Source: Isoetes taiwanensis (Eukaryota; Streptophyta; Lycopodiopsida; Isoetales; Isoetaceae). Taken from it: a stretch of DNA of 64,000 bases. The position numbers and the translations under genes were made by a program. Shown one piece after another: positions 13,780 through 22,528 of the stretch. The stretch covers positions 1-64,000 of the forward strand of contig JAJEKV010000514.1 of NCBI GenBank assembly GCA_021234155.1. Direction: 5' to 3'. The stretch's first letter is position 1, and each line of letters begins with the position of its first letter. The notes under the pieces were generated by a model. It had not been told where the DNA came from and searched no databases. It was given only the letters and a program-made list of their open reading frames with translations.

Positions 13780-13988
13780 CATTCTTGTCTGTGTTCTCCC
13801 ATAGTAGTTCTAGAAATGATGTTTTCCCTCGTTTCATCGAATAGAAGGAAAACAAAGTTCTAGAACTATGATGCAGTTAGCAGTTAGTTATTTTGTCAGT
13901 TCCTAGATCTCTATTTATCTTTTTGGTCGCCCCTTTCTTCTTCATCAGCTCTCGTAGCATCTCCTTTCCTTCTTCCTACGGTTGGGTC
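13780..13988 (+). repeat. Dispersed repeat A, inner copy of left arm
   Basis: About 208 bp from CATTCTTGTCTGTGTTCTCC to CTTCCTACGGTTGG. It contains two TTCTAGAA palindromes at 13808-13815 and 13858-13865, the second inside AGTTCTAGAACT. These fit the nTTCnnGAAn unit of heat-shock elements, though a spacing of ~50 bp is not the contiguous array usual for strong HSEs. Confidence 0.85.
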
Positions 13989-14039
13989 CACCCCCCACCC
14001 TTCCCCTGAATGTATAACTTGTTGGTAAACTAACACTTG

Positions 14040-14165
14040 GTTGAAGGCCTAGTGCCTGGCAAAGGCCGAGTGCCTAGTTGAGGCCTGTGTGCCTAGTGGA
14101 GGCCCTTGTGCCTAGTTGGAAGCCTTGATGGCTGGTTGAAGGCCCTTGTGCCTGGATGGCCTTGG
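14040..14165. repeat. Minisatellite, ~20-bp units (left arm)
   Basis: About six degenerate units built on AGGCC-TGTGCCTAGTTG. It is mirrored in the right arm at about 14820-14945, so it predates the inverted duplication. Confidence 0.8.
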
Positions 14166-14458
14166 TGGCTTTTTGGTTCACTTTTCTTGTGTTTGCAAGA
14201 AATAGTTCGTGTGCGCCTTTCCTTTAGCAGGGCTTTTGGACGAGAGTGTTGGATTCTGGGCATAAGGTTGAGATCAATAGAGAAGGAAACTCAAACATGT
14301 TTTCGTCTTGGCAATGTCATTGCTTTATTATAATTTCACCCGACAAGGCTGGTCAGCATGAGGGTTTAGGGTCTTATGATTTTAACTCTAGCATTGGTTA
14401 GTGGTCCCATTATGGTCAGGGTTTTTCCTCGAAAACCCGAAAGGGCGAGGTTTTTTAA

Positions 14459-14529
14459 CATGGGCATCTCCTTGATAACCAAACCAGGTACATATAGATA
14501 GCAAGTTAGTGAAACCATTATGGCTGGGA
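14459..14529. other. 71-bp spacer at the palindrome centre
   Basis: This is the only non-mirrored sequence between the two arms. It contains no repeat or site I recognise. Its presence makes the structure a quasi-palindrome. Confidence 0.85.
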
Positions 14530-15002
14530 TTAAAAAACCTCGCCCTTTCGGGTTTTCGAGGGAAAACCCTGACCATAATGGGACTACTAACTAATGCTAG
14601 AGTCAAAATCATAAAAGACCCTAAACCCTCATGCTGACCAGCCTTGTCGGGTGGAATTACAATAAAGCAATGATGTTGCCAAGACGAAAATATGTTTGAG
14701 CTTCCTTCTCTATTGATCTCAACCTTATGCCCAGAATCCAACACTCTCGTCCAAAAGCCCTGCTAAAGGAAAGGCGCACACGAACTATTTCTTGCAAACA
14801 CAAGAAAAGTGAACCAAAAAGCCACCAAGGCCATCCAGGCACAAGGGCCTTCAACCAGCCATCAAGGCTTCCAACTAGGCACAAGGGCCTCCACTAGGCA
14901 CACAGGCCTCAACTAGGCACTCGGCCTTTGCCAGGCACTAGGCCTTCAACCAAGTGTTAGTTTACCAACAAGTTATACATTCAGGGGAAGGGTGGGGGGT
15001 GG

Positions 15003-15210
15003 ACCCAACCGTAGGAAGAAGGAAAGGAGATGCTACGAGAGCTGATGAAGAAGAAAGGGGCGACCAAAAAGATAAATAGAGATCTAGGAACTGACAAAAT
15101 AACTAACTGCTAACTGCATCATAGTTCTAGAACTTTGTTTTCCTTCTATTCGATGAAACGAGGGAAAACATCATTTCTAGAACTACTATGGGAGAACACA
15201 GACAAGAATG
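15003..15210 (-). repeat. Dispersed repeat A, inner copy of right arm
   Basis: Mirror of 13780-13988 with the same two TTCTAGAA palindromes. Confidence 0.85.
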
Positions 15211-16290
15211 CTGAAGAAGAGGCAGAACGAAAGCAGTGCAATCTAATTAAGCTTGGCCCAAGAGCAAAAGAGTAGAAGGTCACCTACTTTCCAAACTTCT
15301 GAAAGGAAATTGACTCTTAGTGAACATAGGAAACAAGTGGTATAGAAAACGGGCAAAATACCTTTGGTGAAAGTTGGGCTTAAGGTTGGGAGGCACAAGG
15401 CCCAGGTAAATAACCATACCGCTTCCTTAAGGCGCATCAAATCAACCATACGTAGCCGAAAACATTGTTCGGGCCACAACCTCATACAAGTAGTAACAAA
15501 CCAACCAGAAGGTTATAACTATAACATGTCCTTAAATCCCTTGAAATAAAATAGGCCCATCCCGTTAGTTAACCTGAATAGATTTAAGCAAGCATATAGA
15601 AGACATTATGCCTTATTAAAATAAATCCATATTAACATGTTAACGTGCGACACAATATGTCTTAAAAAAAAAGGGAGGCAAGAATATTACAGAGGGTAAT
15701 TAAGGGAAAGGAAAAGATAGTGAAAGTAACGAAGAAGAACCGAACAGCATAAATGGTTATGACTTTGCCAAGACCTGAAGATCTGAACCACGATCTTGGC
15801 ATGCTTCCGACTTGAATCTGGAGTTCTAAGACTGTAAATCTGGAATACAAAGACTGCGAAGCCCTCAAGTAGGTTAACCGAGCTCAGGTATGGTAAATAG
15901 CAGTAGAAAACATGCAGGGGGGGTTGCATTTATCACAAATCTCCGGATATGGCTGGGCTTCCTTGCCAATGGTTCTGAATCACGAAATCGTCCACAGCCA
16001 TAGGCCGAGTATATGACAACTGTTAGGAGAAATAAGTGCAACCAAAGTAGATACAAGAATTGACAGAGAAAAAAATCATTAAGAGGAACAAGCCCTGAAA
16101 AGCCCAACTGTTACTGCAACCTTCTTCCTGAAACTCTGTGTCTTATGCAGCCAGAAGGAAAACCTTATTACTCAACCAACAAACGAAATTAAGCAGAGCA
16201 ATTGAAATAAGTAGACTGAACCAAAATTATCCTTACTGAAGAAGCTAGAGTAGGCTTTAAAACCCACAACCTTCCGAGTCTTATGACAAA

Positions 16291-16827
16291 CTAACCACAG
16301 ATCCTAAAGCCCCATTTTTGTGTCTCCTTCAAATAAAAAGGGGTTAAATCCCCCATTTCATAGAAATCTGCAACCCTTGGTCCCTCCCTATCCCTGCAGA
16401 TAATATTCTTCCTATTAGCAATCAAAGAGTTACCTCCATCGATGATGCCCTTGGCTGTTGCGTCCAGGGATTTATGCAACTGTAAATGACACTCTATATC
16501 TGCAAAACAGTCCTCCAATTGATTCAAAACATCAAACTGTTTTATATTCTCATGATACTTTAGGAGATGGGCTCTCGCTCTCCTGCTCTTCTGCTGGATC
16601 TCCTCTTGAAGAGACGAAATCTTGGACTCCAAGGCCACAATAATCTCTGCCTTTGTGCCATTCAACTCGTCCAACCTAGCCTGCAACCTGCTCTCCACAA
16701 GGTCATTCAAATCGTTTACCTTAGCTTCCAGTCTGCCCTCCATGGCTCCAAGCCATGCCGGAATATGCTCAGAAGAGTCAACCACATGGCTCTTCCTAAA
16801 TTTTAACGCGCCAATTTTTGGGCCCAT
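16291..16827 (-). CDS. 178-aa coiled-coil protein in the right palindrome arm
   Basis: It starts MGPKIGALKFRKSHVVDSSE and keeps the same coiled-coil core (EGRLEAKVNDLNDLVESRL). Relative to the left copy it lacks a short FVA-type insertion and has a different C-terminus (...KETQKWGFRICG) caused by small indels. It has no recognised family. Both copies remain open, which is unusual for old relics and argues for a recent duplication or for selection. The leader upstream includes repeat A, so a promoter there is possible. Confidence 0.5.
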   Translation of the reverse strand: MGPKIGALKFRKSHVVDSSEHIPAWLGAMEGRLEAKVNDLNDLVESRLQARLDELNGTKAEIIVALESKISSLQEEIQQKSRRARAHLLKYHENIKQFDVLNQLEDCFADIECHLQLHKSLDATAKGIIDGGNSLIANRKNIICRDREGPRVADFYEMGDLTPFYLKETQKWGFRICG

Positions 16828-16893
16828 AGCCAGCAGCGTGGATGCACCAGAAAAAACTATAGACTAAGAAAATGAACACGAAGCACGGCAAAG

Positions 16894-17101
16894 GCTCAAC
16901 CGTAGGAAGAAGGAAAGGAGATGCTACGAGAGCTGATGAAGAAGAAAGGGGCGACCAAGAAGATAAATAGAGATCTAGGAATTGACAAAATAATTAACCG
17001 CTAACTGCATCATAGTTCTAGAACTTTATTTTCCTTCTATTCGGTGAAACGAAGGAAAACATCATTTCTAGAACTACTATGGGAGAACACAGACAAGAAT
17101 G
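16894..17101 (-). repeat. Dispersed repeat A, outer copy of right arm
   Basis: Direct repeat (minus strand) of 15003-15210, lying upstream of the minus-strand 178-aa ORF. It has no mirror at the outer end of the left arm. It ends at CATTCTTG (minus), after which the sequence is unrelated. Confidence 0.85.
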
Positions 17102-18053
17102 CCCATGAGCGCAATATGATACCCATGAGCGCAATATGATGCTACTAGAGGAGGATTATTCAACAGTGAAAAGGAAGAAGTTGACATTGTCCTATTAGAG
17201 TTCTACAATCATTCTTCCACACAGGTTTAAATTTTAGAATTCCAAAAATGTGATGGCCGTTGGTTTTTTTCTTTAATTTTTTTTGCCTTACATTTGTGGA
17301 CGACAGAAGAGACCCCTTTAAATTCGTGCAACCGCGTGGAGATGTGCGGATCTGCACATGGGTTTCCAGATTTGTTGGAGCCGGATGACAAACTATATCT
17401 TCCAATTCCTGTCTTGAATTTGCTGGTCTGTGCTGCGGCTTGCAAATCAGTGTCATCATGGGCCGGATGGTCTTTGTAAACGCTTCCCCTTTCTGGTTGT
17501 AAACACTTCCTCTGTTCAGGCTTAGAATATGCAGACTAAACGGTACCCAGCTGTCAAATGCCGCTTTGAATCGTTGCAGCAGCTCTTAAATGAAGGCCTT
17601 GGCTATGGCTATGGCATCATGACTGACCGAAAAGCTCTTTTTTCAGGTTCTAAAGAGCATGCAATAGATGGAATATTTAGATTTTTGATGGTTTCAAAGA
17701 TGGCTCCTTCTTGCTGTGGACACATGGGCCTGCCTCCGTTCTGCAAAAAGCATGCCTCCGTTATGCAAAAATGGGGAACATGTTTTTATTTGATCGATTT
17801 TTAGAGGGTTGCATTCTTGTGGTTGGAGGCTAGCAGAAGGATGGAGCCAAAGACATTTCTTTGATTGACATTACAGGTCTCCGGCTCCCGAGTCTCTACG
17901 TCTCTCCCCATCGTGAATCTAAGTCGTGCATATAAGCTCTGCGCTGGCTGGAGCATGGAGCTCCTTCTAATTTGGATTTGAGCCCAGAGAAGCTCCTCTG
18001 TGGAGACACGGCGGACGGACGAGACTGTCCACTTCGGTCGGTCGTCTGACTAG
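17102..18053. other. Intervening sequence before the H3-like frame
   Basis: A short direct duplication of CCCATGAGCGCAATATGAT lies at its left edge. Several short ORFs occur (for example 17529-17804, 91 aa), none with a recognised domain. The sequence becomes GC-rich from about 17900. An in-frame TAG at 18051-18053 sits in a possible splice acceptor (GTCTGACTAG) just ahead of the Gln-rich tail. Confidence 0.4.
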
Positions 18054-18980
18054 GAGGAGCAGCAGCAGGATCAGCACCAGGAGGAGGAGCAGCAGGATCA
18101 GCAACGGCAGGAGCAGCAGCAGCAACAAGAGCAGCAGCAGCAAGAGCACGAGGTTGGCACCTCGAGCAAGAAGAAGGGCAAGGAGAAGGTGGCGGAATGG
18201 CCCGAGGAGAGGGCCCAGAGGAAGAAGAGGGAGAGGGAGAAGGAGAAGGAGGCAAGACGGAGAGAGAAGCGGTCCAAGAGGGACCAGGATCGCCCAAGGG
18301 GGACATTCCACATTGAGGAGCCTCGTCGGGATCCTACCGATGAGGAGGAGGAAGAGGAGGAGAGTGAAGGAGCAGGAGATACGGAAGAAGAGCCCGAAGA
18401 AGACGCCGGGGAGCCCTCAAACCCCGACGCCCGCCTACCATACCCTAAGTGGCCCAAGCCACCTAAGGTGATCAAGAAGCAAAAGGTGGACGAGTGGGAA
18501 TTCATGTTAAAACAAGATCATGAATTCCCGCGTCGCAAGAAGGTGTACCAAGAGTACCTCCGCAGATAGAAGAGGTATAATGACTGGTACTATAAGCAGA
18601 ACGTACAAAAGTACGTTAAGGGTGGGCGGCCGAAAAATCAGCCCAAGCCACCACCAAGACCAGAGCCACCAAAAAAGGTGCACCACGAGCCCAACTCTAG
18701 GCATGCCCGTGTGTTCCGAGAGATTAGGCACTTCCAGCAGTGCACTAATCTCCTCATCAGGAAGGCGCCGTTCGAGCGGCTCCTTCGGGAGATCATGCAG
18801 GACTTCCGAACCAACTATAGGGTCACACCCCTAACGGTCCAAGCCCTGCAGGAGGCAGCGGAGGAGGAGGTGACCCAACTTTTTGAAGAAGGCAACTTCT
18901 GCGCGATCCACGCCAAGCGGGTGACAGTCATGCCAAAGGACCTGCACCTGGCGAGGAGGATTCGCAAGGAGAAGCCGTGA
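18054..18980 (+). pseudogene. Divergent histone H3-fold protein with long Gln/Glu/Lys tail; one in-frame TAG
   Basis: One reading frame, interrupted by TAG at 18567-18569, encodes about 308 residues. Order: a Gln/Glu-rich start (EEQQQDQHQEEEQQDQ), a Lys/Arg-Glu block, an acidic block (DEEEEEEESEGAGDTEEE), a Pro/Lys/Trp/Tyr linker, then a histone H3 fold of about 95 residues (from [10 protein letters not shown] to ARRIRKEKP). The fold keeps [30 protein letters not shown] and MPKD, including Cys110, His113 and Asp123 (H3 numbering) at the H3-H3 interface. Changes include K56 to Q and K79 to R. The canonical ARTKQ tail is absent. Loop 1 has H3 length, not the longer loop usual in CENH3. There is no in-frame ATG near the start, so a spliced upstream exon or decay is needed. 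GC-rich and intronless, unlike its surroundings. H3-fold homology is firm; function and activity are not. Confidence 0.85.
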
Positions 18981-19190
18981 AGACCTCCACTTTTGTAAAT
19001 TATAAATATAAGTTTTTTTTTCCTGTACATCTTACTTGCTATCTATAAAAGTAATTTTCCTCTGTAAATATTGGTATGAAAGTATACTTGTATAAACTAA
19101 TTTGTAGTAGAATCTTTTGCATCTTACTTAGAATGCTCATAATTGATTATCTAGCATAAAATTGTAGCATAGAAATCAAAATTGGCTTAA

Positions 19191-19640
19191 AAATTGGCCG
19201 ACCCGGGTGAGTCCGCGCCAAGCACCTCTACGTTCGCGATGCGGGCCCGTTTCACGCAAACCCACCCGAGTCATGCGATTTTGGGGCAAAATTGATTCAA
19301 ATTTTGTGCAAAAAGATAGTAGAATGCTTAGAAGAAACCTAGTTTAGTACTTAATCCTTGCCAAAGACATCCAAAATAGCTAAAAATTGGCCAACCCAGG
19401 TGAGTCCACGCCAAATGCCTCTGCTTTGGTGACGCAGGCCAGTTTCGCTCGAACCCACCCGAGTCTCTTGAAATTGCACTTTTAGATGTCTAGGTTAGAA
19501 TTGATTCAAATAGACATGATAGCATCTTACAATCCTTAGAGAAGTTTAGTTTTCTGAGAAATCGGCCAACCCGGGTGAGTCCGCGCCAAACGCCTCTGCG
19601 TTCGCGACGCCCCTTTCGCGCGAACCCACCCGAGTTGATC
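19191..19640. repeat. Three tandem ~185-bp repeats with imperfect palindromes
   Basis: Cores start at 19201, 19394 and 19569 (spacings 193 and 175 bp). Each core has two complementary arms, ACCCGGGTGAGTCCGCGCC on the left and GCGCGAACCCACCCGAGT on the right, around a ~35-nt GC-rich loop. Each is preceded by AAATTGGCC and followed by a GATTCAAAT-type AT-rich tract. They lie between the H3-like frame and a TATA box, where tandem enhancer-like repeats of an LTR U3 would sit. That role is inference. Confidence 0.85.
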
Positions 19641-19813
19641 AATTTTTGACAGGGATTGTCCAAATTTGACCCAACAAACTACCATGTAGTGTTTCTTGCC
19701 TTGTTTTGCTTAGATTTGCACTTCATGGTACCTCATTTGGAGATCCATAGCCTTAGAACAAAGGCCTGTTAGATCAAGGACCCTTGTGCACGGAAGCTGA
19801 GGCAACCCTAGTC

Positions 19814-19820
19814 TATAAAA
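19814..19820 (+). promoter_or_regulatory. TATA box
   Basis: TATAAAA in the context GTCTATAAAAGAGGGCC, 118 bp upstream of ATG 19932 and downstream of the tandem repeats. It could serve the 125-aa ORF or be the promoter of an LTR. Confidence 0.5.
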
Positions 19821-19931
19821 GAGGGCCTCATTTGCCATTTTCCCTTCACCAAAATTGCTCTCACCATCTTAGGCGATTTTACAGATTCTCATCAGTTCTT
19901 CCAAGCCATCTTTTACATCCACCTCTGCTCA

Positions 19932-20309
19932 ATGGCGCCCACCAACTTTTTCGATAGTACGACAGTGCCAACCACGTTCGTGATTTTCCTGCCGAAGAGG
20001 CCTTCTACGTGTTTGATTCCACCTAGGGGAGGGAAATGGATATCCTTAGACTCGCTGAGCCAAGCTGGGGGAGGATCCAGAGGCAAGGGGCAACTATGGG
20101 ATAGGACGAGGGACATGCCCGACTACATGACTTGTAGAGCCCATAGGCACAGGTATGTTTCGGCACACGCGGCCCTCGCTCTATTCATGCAGTATAAGGC
20201 AGTCAACAAGGTGGGGGAGCCTTCGATCCAGCCTTTAGACCTAGCGCCACTCAACACAAGAATGGAGCAAGGCCAGATACATGAGATACACGTGTGCGGT
20301 GTGCAGTAA
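19932..20309 (+). CDS. 125-aa ORF of unknown function behind a TATA box
   Basis: It starts MAPTNFFDSTTVPTTFVIFL and ends EIHVCGVQ. It has no recognised domain, no clear signal peptide and no long membrane helix. Promoter spacing is plausible and the leader has no upstream ATG that I see. The sequence around the start (TGGCGCCCACC) resembles the primer-binding sites of some plant gypsy elements and follows a CA dinucleotide, so the ATG may simply overlap a primer site at an LTR border, with the ORF being the start of a decayed gag. I cannot decide between the two. Confidence 0.35.
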   Translation: MAPTNFFDSTTVPTTFVIFLPKRPSTCLIPPRGGKWISLDSLSQAGGGSRGKGQLWDRTRDMPDYMTCRAHRHRYVSAHAALALFMQYKAVNKVGEPSIQPLDLAPLNTRMEQGQIHEIHVCGVQ

Positions 20310-20589
20310 TATCCAAGGGCTAAGCGATTTTTTAATTTTTGTTTTCCAAACCCATTAGAGTTCAAGACCCATTAGAGTTTGAGCCATGAAAGAGTTTCCT
20401 ATTAGGAGAGCTGAAAGACTTTGGCATTTCAATGCAAATTGTAAATCATCATAGAGTGAAGATCAATGCATATTTGTCTCTAATTTATGATAGGAACGAC
20501 CAGAAAAGAATACGTATGTTGATATGAAAAGAGACTGTATGTGGTATTAAAAGAAGAATATGTAAGTAGTATGAAAAGAATCTGTATGT

Positions 20590-20830
20590 TATGAGAACAT
20601 ACTAATTTAGAAGAAATGATTGTCCAAGAACCTTTTACACAACAATTCAAGTGGGAGCCATACCTCTGGGGTTGGGGCAGTTGCAAACACTTAAGTTTTA
20701 GAAGCAAAGCAAAATAAAACTTGGAATAAAGCTTGAATGGTCTTACTTATGTTCAGAAATGTGTCATATAACAACTTATCACGAGAGATTTCATCCCCTA
20801 TCAAAGGTAAGAATTAGTTGACGATTCTTA
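20590..20830 (+). pseudogene. Fragment of an ERECTA-like LRR receptor kinase gene
   Basis: The region 20595-20720 matches 47740-47860 in the larger ERECTA-like pseudogene, including intron sequence. It carries an LRR segment (SGS-SPELGQLQTL type) with a 1-nt insertion. A short exon at 20757-20806, bounded by GTTCAG and GGTAAG, encodes NVSYNNLSREISSPIK, the motif that ends the LRR block in ERECTA proteins (family NVSYNNLSG). Nothing of the kinase follows. This is a truncated second copy about 27 kb from the main one. Confidence 0.7.
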
Positions 20831-20922
20831 TAGTAAGAAGTTCTATCTTCTTGTCAACTAAGCATGTAGATTCTACTTTTAGCTATGTGGATAATGCAGC
20901 ACCTTGTGAAAATTTGCCTTGT

Positions 20923-20938
20923 GGTATAAATTTATACC
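20923..20938. other. 16-bp perfect palindrome
   Basis: GGTATAAATTTATACC. A near copy (GTATCAATTTATACC) follows at about 20954, and GTATAAATTTATAC recurs at 21665-21678, so the methyltransferase exon lies between copies. Origin unknown. Confidence 0.6.
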
Positions 20939-21012
20939 GTTAGAGCACTGGCCGTATCAATTTATACCGTTTTCTTATTATGTTCGACTTACCATTTCTT
21001 TTTTTGCCTCCA

Positions 21013-21670
21013 GGCTGAAGACTAACGTCAAAGGTCATGGTGGCGGTCCACGGTTAGTCAACTGCTTCGAGCACTTTCACATAGGTTATTACAGTGCGGA
21101 CACCAAAAAGACCATGGTGCATTTCAATACACAGAATGAAAAGTCTCCGCCATGCAATGCATTAAAGTTGAGAGACCCACAGAGGCAAGGCGTTGTGGTG
21201 TCCCATTACCAGAAGCCTCAAAGGCTTATTAACAACCTGATACAATGGTTTTCACGCCCAGGGGACTGGGTTCTGGATGCCTTTTTCGGAACTGGTACCA
21301 CAGCTATATGCGCACTTAAATAGGGGCGTAATGTGGTATCAGTTGACATAGACCTGGACAAAATCAGTTTCATCAGCAGAATAAGTTCCTGTGAGTCCTT
21401 TCCTGATGAAAATGAGGAATTGGGAGCAAAGAATGGTGCTGGGGATGTTAAAGGCACCTATATTGAAATCCAGCCTCCAATAATAGGAAGAAAAGATGAG
21501 GAGGTGGAGTTTGTGGATCTAGAACCAGTTGAGCTAAAGCCCGCCAAGTAGCTTGTTCCAATAGGATTAGAATCAGAAGCAGTTGTCTCTGGCTTTGTGG
21601 CCTCTCAAGAAACAGATCCAAGAGGAGATGAGAGTCCTGTGGACTGGAAAGAACCACCTCCCTCGTATAA
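21013..21670 (+). pseudogene. Last exon of an N4/N6-type DNA methyltransferase, with in-frame TAG codons
   Basis: The exon begins after a strong acceptor (TTTTTTTGCCTCCAG, ending 21012). One frame reads through TAG at 21321-21323 and TAG at 21549-21551. The first part contains QKPQRLINNLIQWFSRPGDW, then VLDAFFGTGTTAICALK and, after the first TAG, GRNVVSVDID. This is the C-terminal AdoMet-binding block (the F-G-GT motif, with Lys-Pro and Pro-Gly-Asp before it) of the N4-cytosine/N6-adenine methylase family. The catalytic (D/S)PPY motif would lie in upstream exons, which are absent. The distal part is acidic and unrecognised. Bryophytes and other land plants are known to have DN4MT-type N4-cytosine methylases, so a plant nuclear origin is reasonable. 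Both stops could derive from CAG. A retained pseudogene fragment is most likely. Confidence 0.72.
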
Positions 21671-21679
21671 ATTTATACC

Positions 21680-22455
21680 GACATGTTTCAATTTTGAAAT
21701 GTTTATACGAGTATCGCTCTACATATTTTATAAGCTATGTATGAAATGGAATGTATTATATATTTATGAAGGTTTTTGAAATGAAATCTCTTAGTTTGTC
21801 TTTAGCAATGTTTAATTAGAGCAACTTTCCTTTTGCTACATACTTTCTTCTTCTCATTTTGTAAATTGCACTTTAAAGGCATTTTGCAGATTATGATGCA
21901 AAAAGACACGCTGTATTTGCTTGTATTTTTATCAAAAATAATTTCTTGGATCTCCAAAGTTAGAGTTATCCACCTCAAAACTGTCATTTTTTTTTGGCCT
22001 TTTGTTTTTAATCAAATAGCTATAAAAACGTTACTTTTTATGTGGTATTCCGAACACCAAGTGTTCAACAATCTATCCTGCTTCTTATTTAGTCTCTTTT
22101 TTGAAAATTTCACAATTTTCAAAGGAATCTTTCAAACGCACTTCTTAAATAAGTGCGTTTCGTTTTAAACCTTGTTTCTTATTGTGGAATGTATTCCAAG
22201 TCAACTGGTAGCTATTTCATAGTTATGATTGGAGTAGATTTAAGGCCTTGGCAAACTGTTAAATTTTCTCTACATCCATTTAATTGCAATACTCTATAGG
22301 CATCAGCCATATAAGCTCAGTTTGCCTGCTCTTTTTGCTCATATTTTTGGGTCTACAATAGAAACAATCAAATAGTTCTACCAAATGATCAAAAAATACA
22401 TCTCAAGTTGATTAGCTCCTCATATCATATCAAGTGAAAATCCAAATATGGCAAT
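21680..22455. other. AT-rich noncoding stretch
   Basis: No gene is supported. The plus-strand frame 21833-22168 is dominated by Phe, Ile and Leu from AT-rich sequence and has no recognised domain. Confidence 0.45.
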
Positions 22456-22528
22456 GACCATGTGGCCTAATGGACAAGGCGCTCGCCTCCGGAGCGGGAG
22501 ATTATGGGTTCGAGTTCCATCTTGGACG
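22456..22528 (+). tRNA. tRNA-Arg (anticodon CCG), possibly a decaying copy
   Basis: 73 nt fold into a cloverleaf: acceptor GACCATG / CTTGGAC, D arm with GCC/GGC, anticodon stem CTCGC/GCGGG with loop CTCCGGA (anticodon CCG, 22489-22491), variable AGATT, and T arm ATGGG-TTCGAGT-TCCAT with a B box that fits. The acceptor stem has two mismatches (A2-A71 and T6-T67). The D, anticodon and T arms are intact. A T-rich stretch (TTTGTTTT) follows about 4 nt downstream. The mismatches suggest an inactive or weakly functional copy. No other tRNA lies nearby. Confidence 0.8.

Larger units (their letters stand above)
12079..14458 (+). repeat. Left arm of a ~4.8-kb palindrome
   Basis: This 2380-bp arm is the reverse complement of 14530-16920 along its whole length, with scattered substitutions and small indels (well over 90% identical by eye). 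Outside to centre it holds: a pyrimidine-rich leader; the 178-aa ORF; an AT-rich tract with intron-like borders; repeat A (13780-13988); a minisatellite (14040-14165); and an LTR-like tail ending ...GGGCGAGGTTTTTTAA. The outer boundary is at CTCCTTTCC. The outermost repeat A present in the right arm is missing here. A 71-bp unique spacer separates the arms. Confidence 0.92.
14530..16920 (-). repeat. Right arm of the ~4.8-kb palindrome
   Basis: 2391 bp, the reverse complement of the left arm. Read on the minus strand it is followed outward by another repeat A (16894-17101). In this arm the ORF region is therefore bracketed by two direct ~208-bp copies of repeat A about 1.9 kb apart, which resembles a small LTR-bounded (TRIM/LARD-like) unit. 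No reverse transcriptase or transposase sequence is visible in either arm. Confidence 0.92.

Noticed and set aside
17896-18505. Long minus-strand frames rich in Leu, Ser and Pro opposite the H3-like frame
   Set aside because: They are antisense translations of the Gln/Glu/Lys-rich repeats and show no domain; the plus frame has clear H3 homology.
18678-18980. CENH3 (centromeric H3) identity for the H3-like fold
   Set aside because: Loop 1 has the length of ordinary H3 and lacks the usual CENH3 insertion; the position outside any satellite centromere context gives no support.
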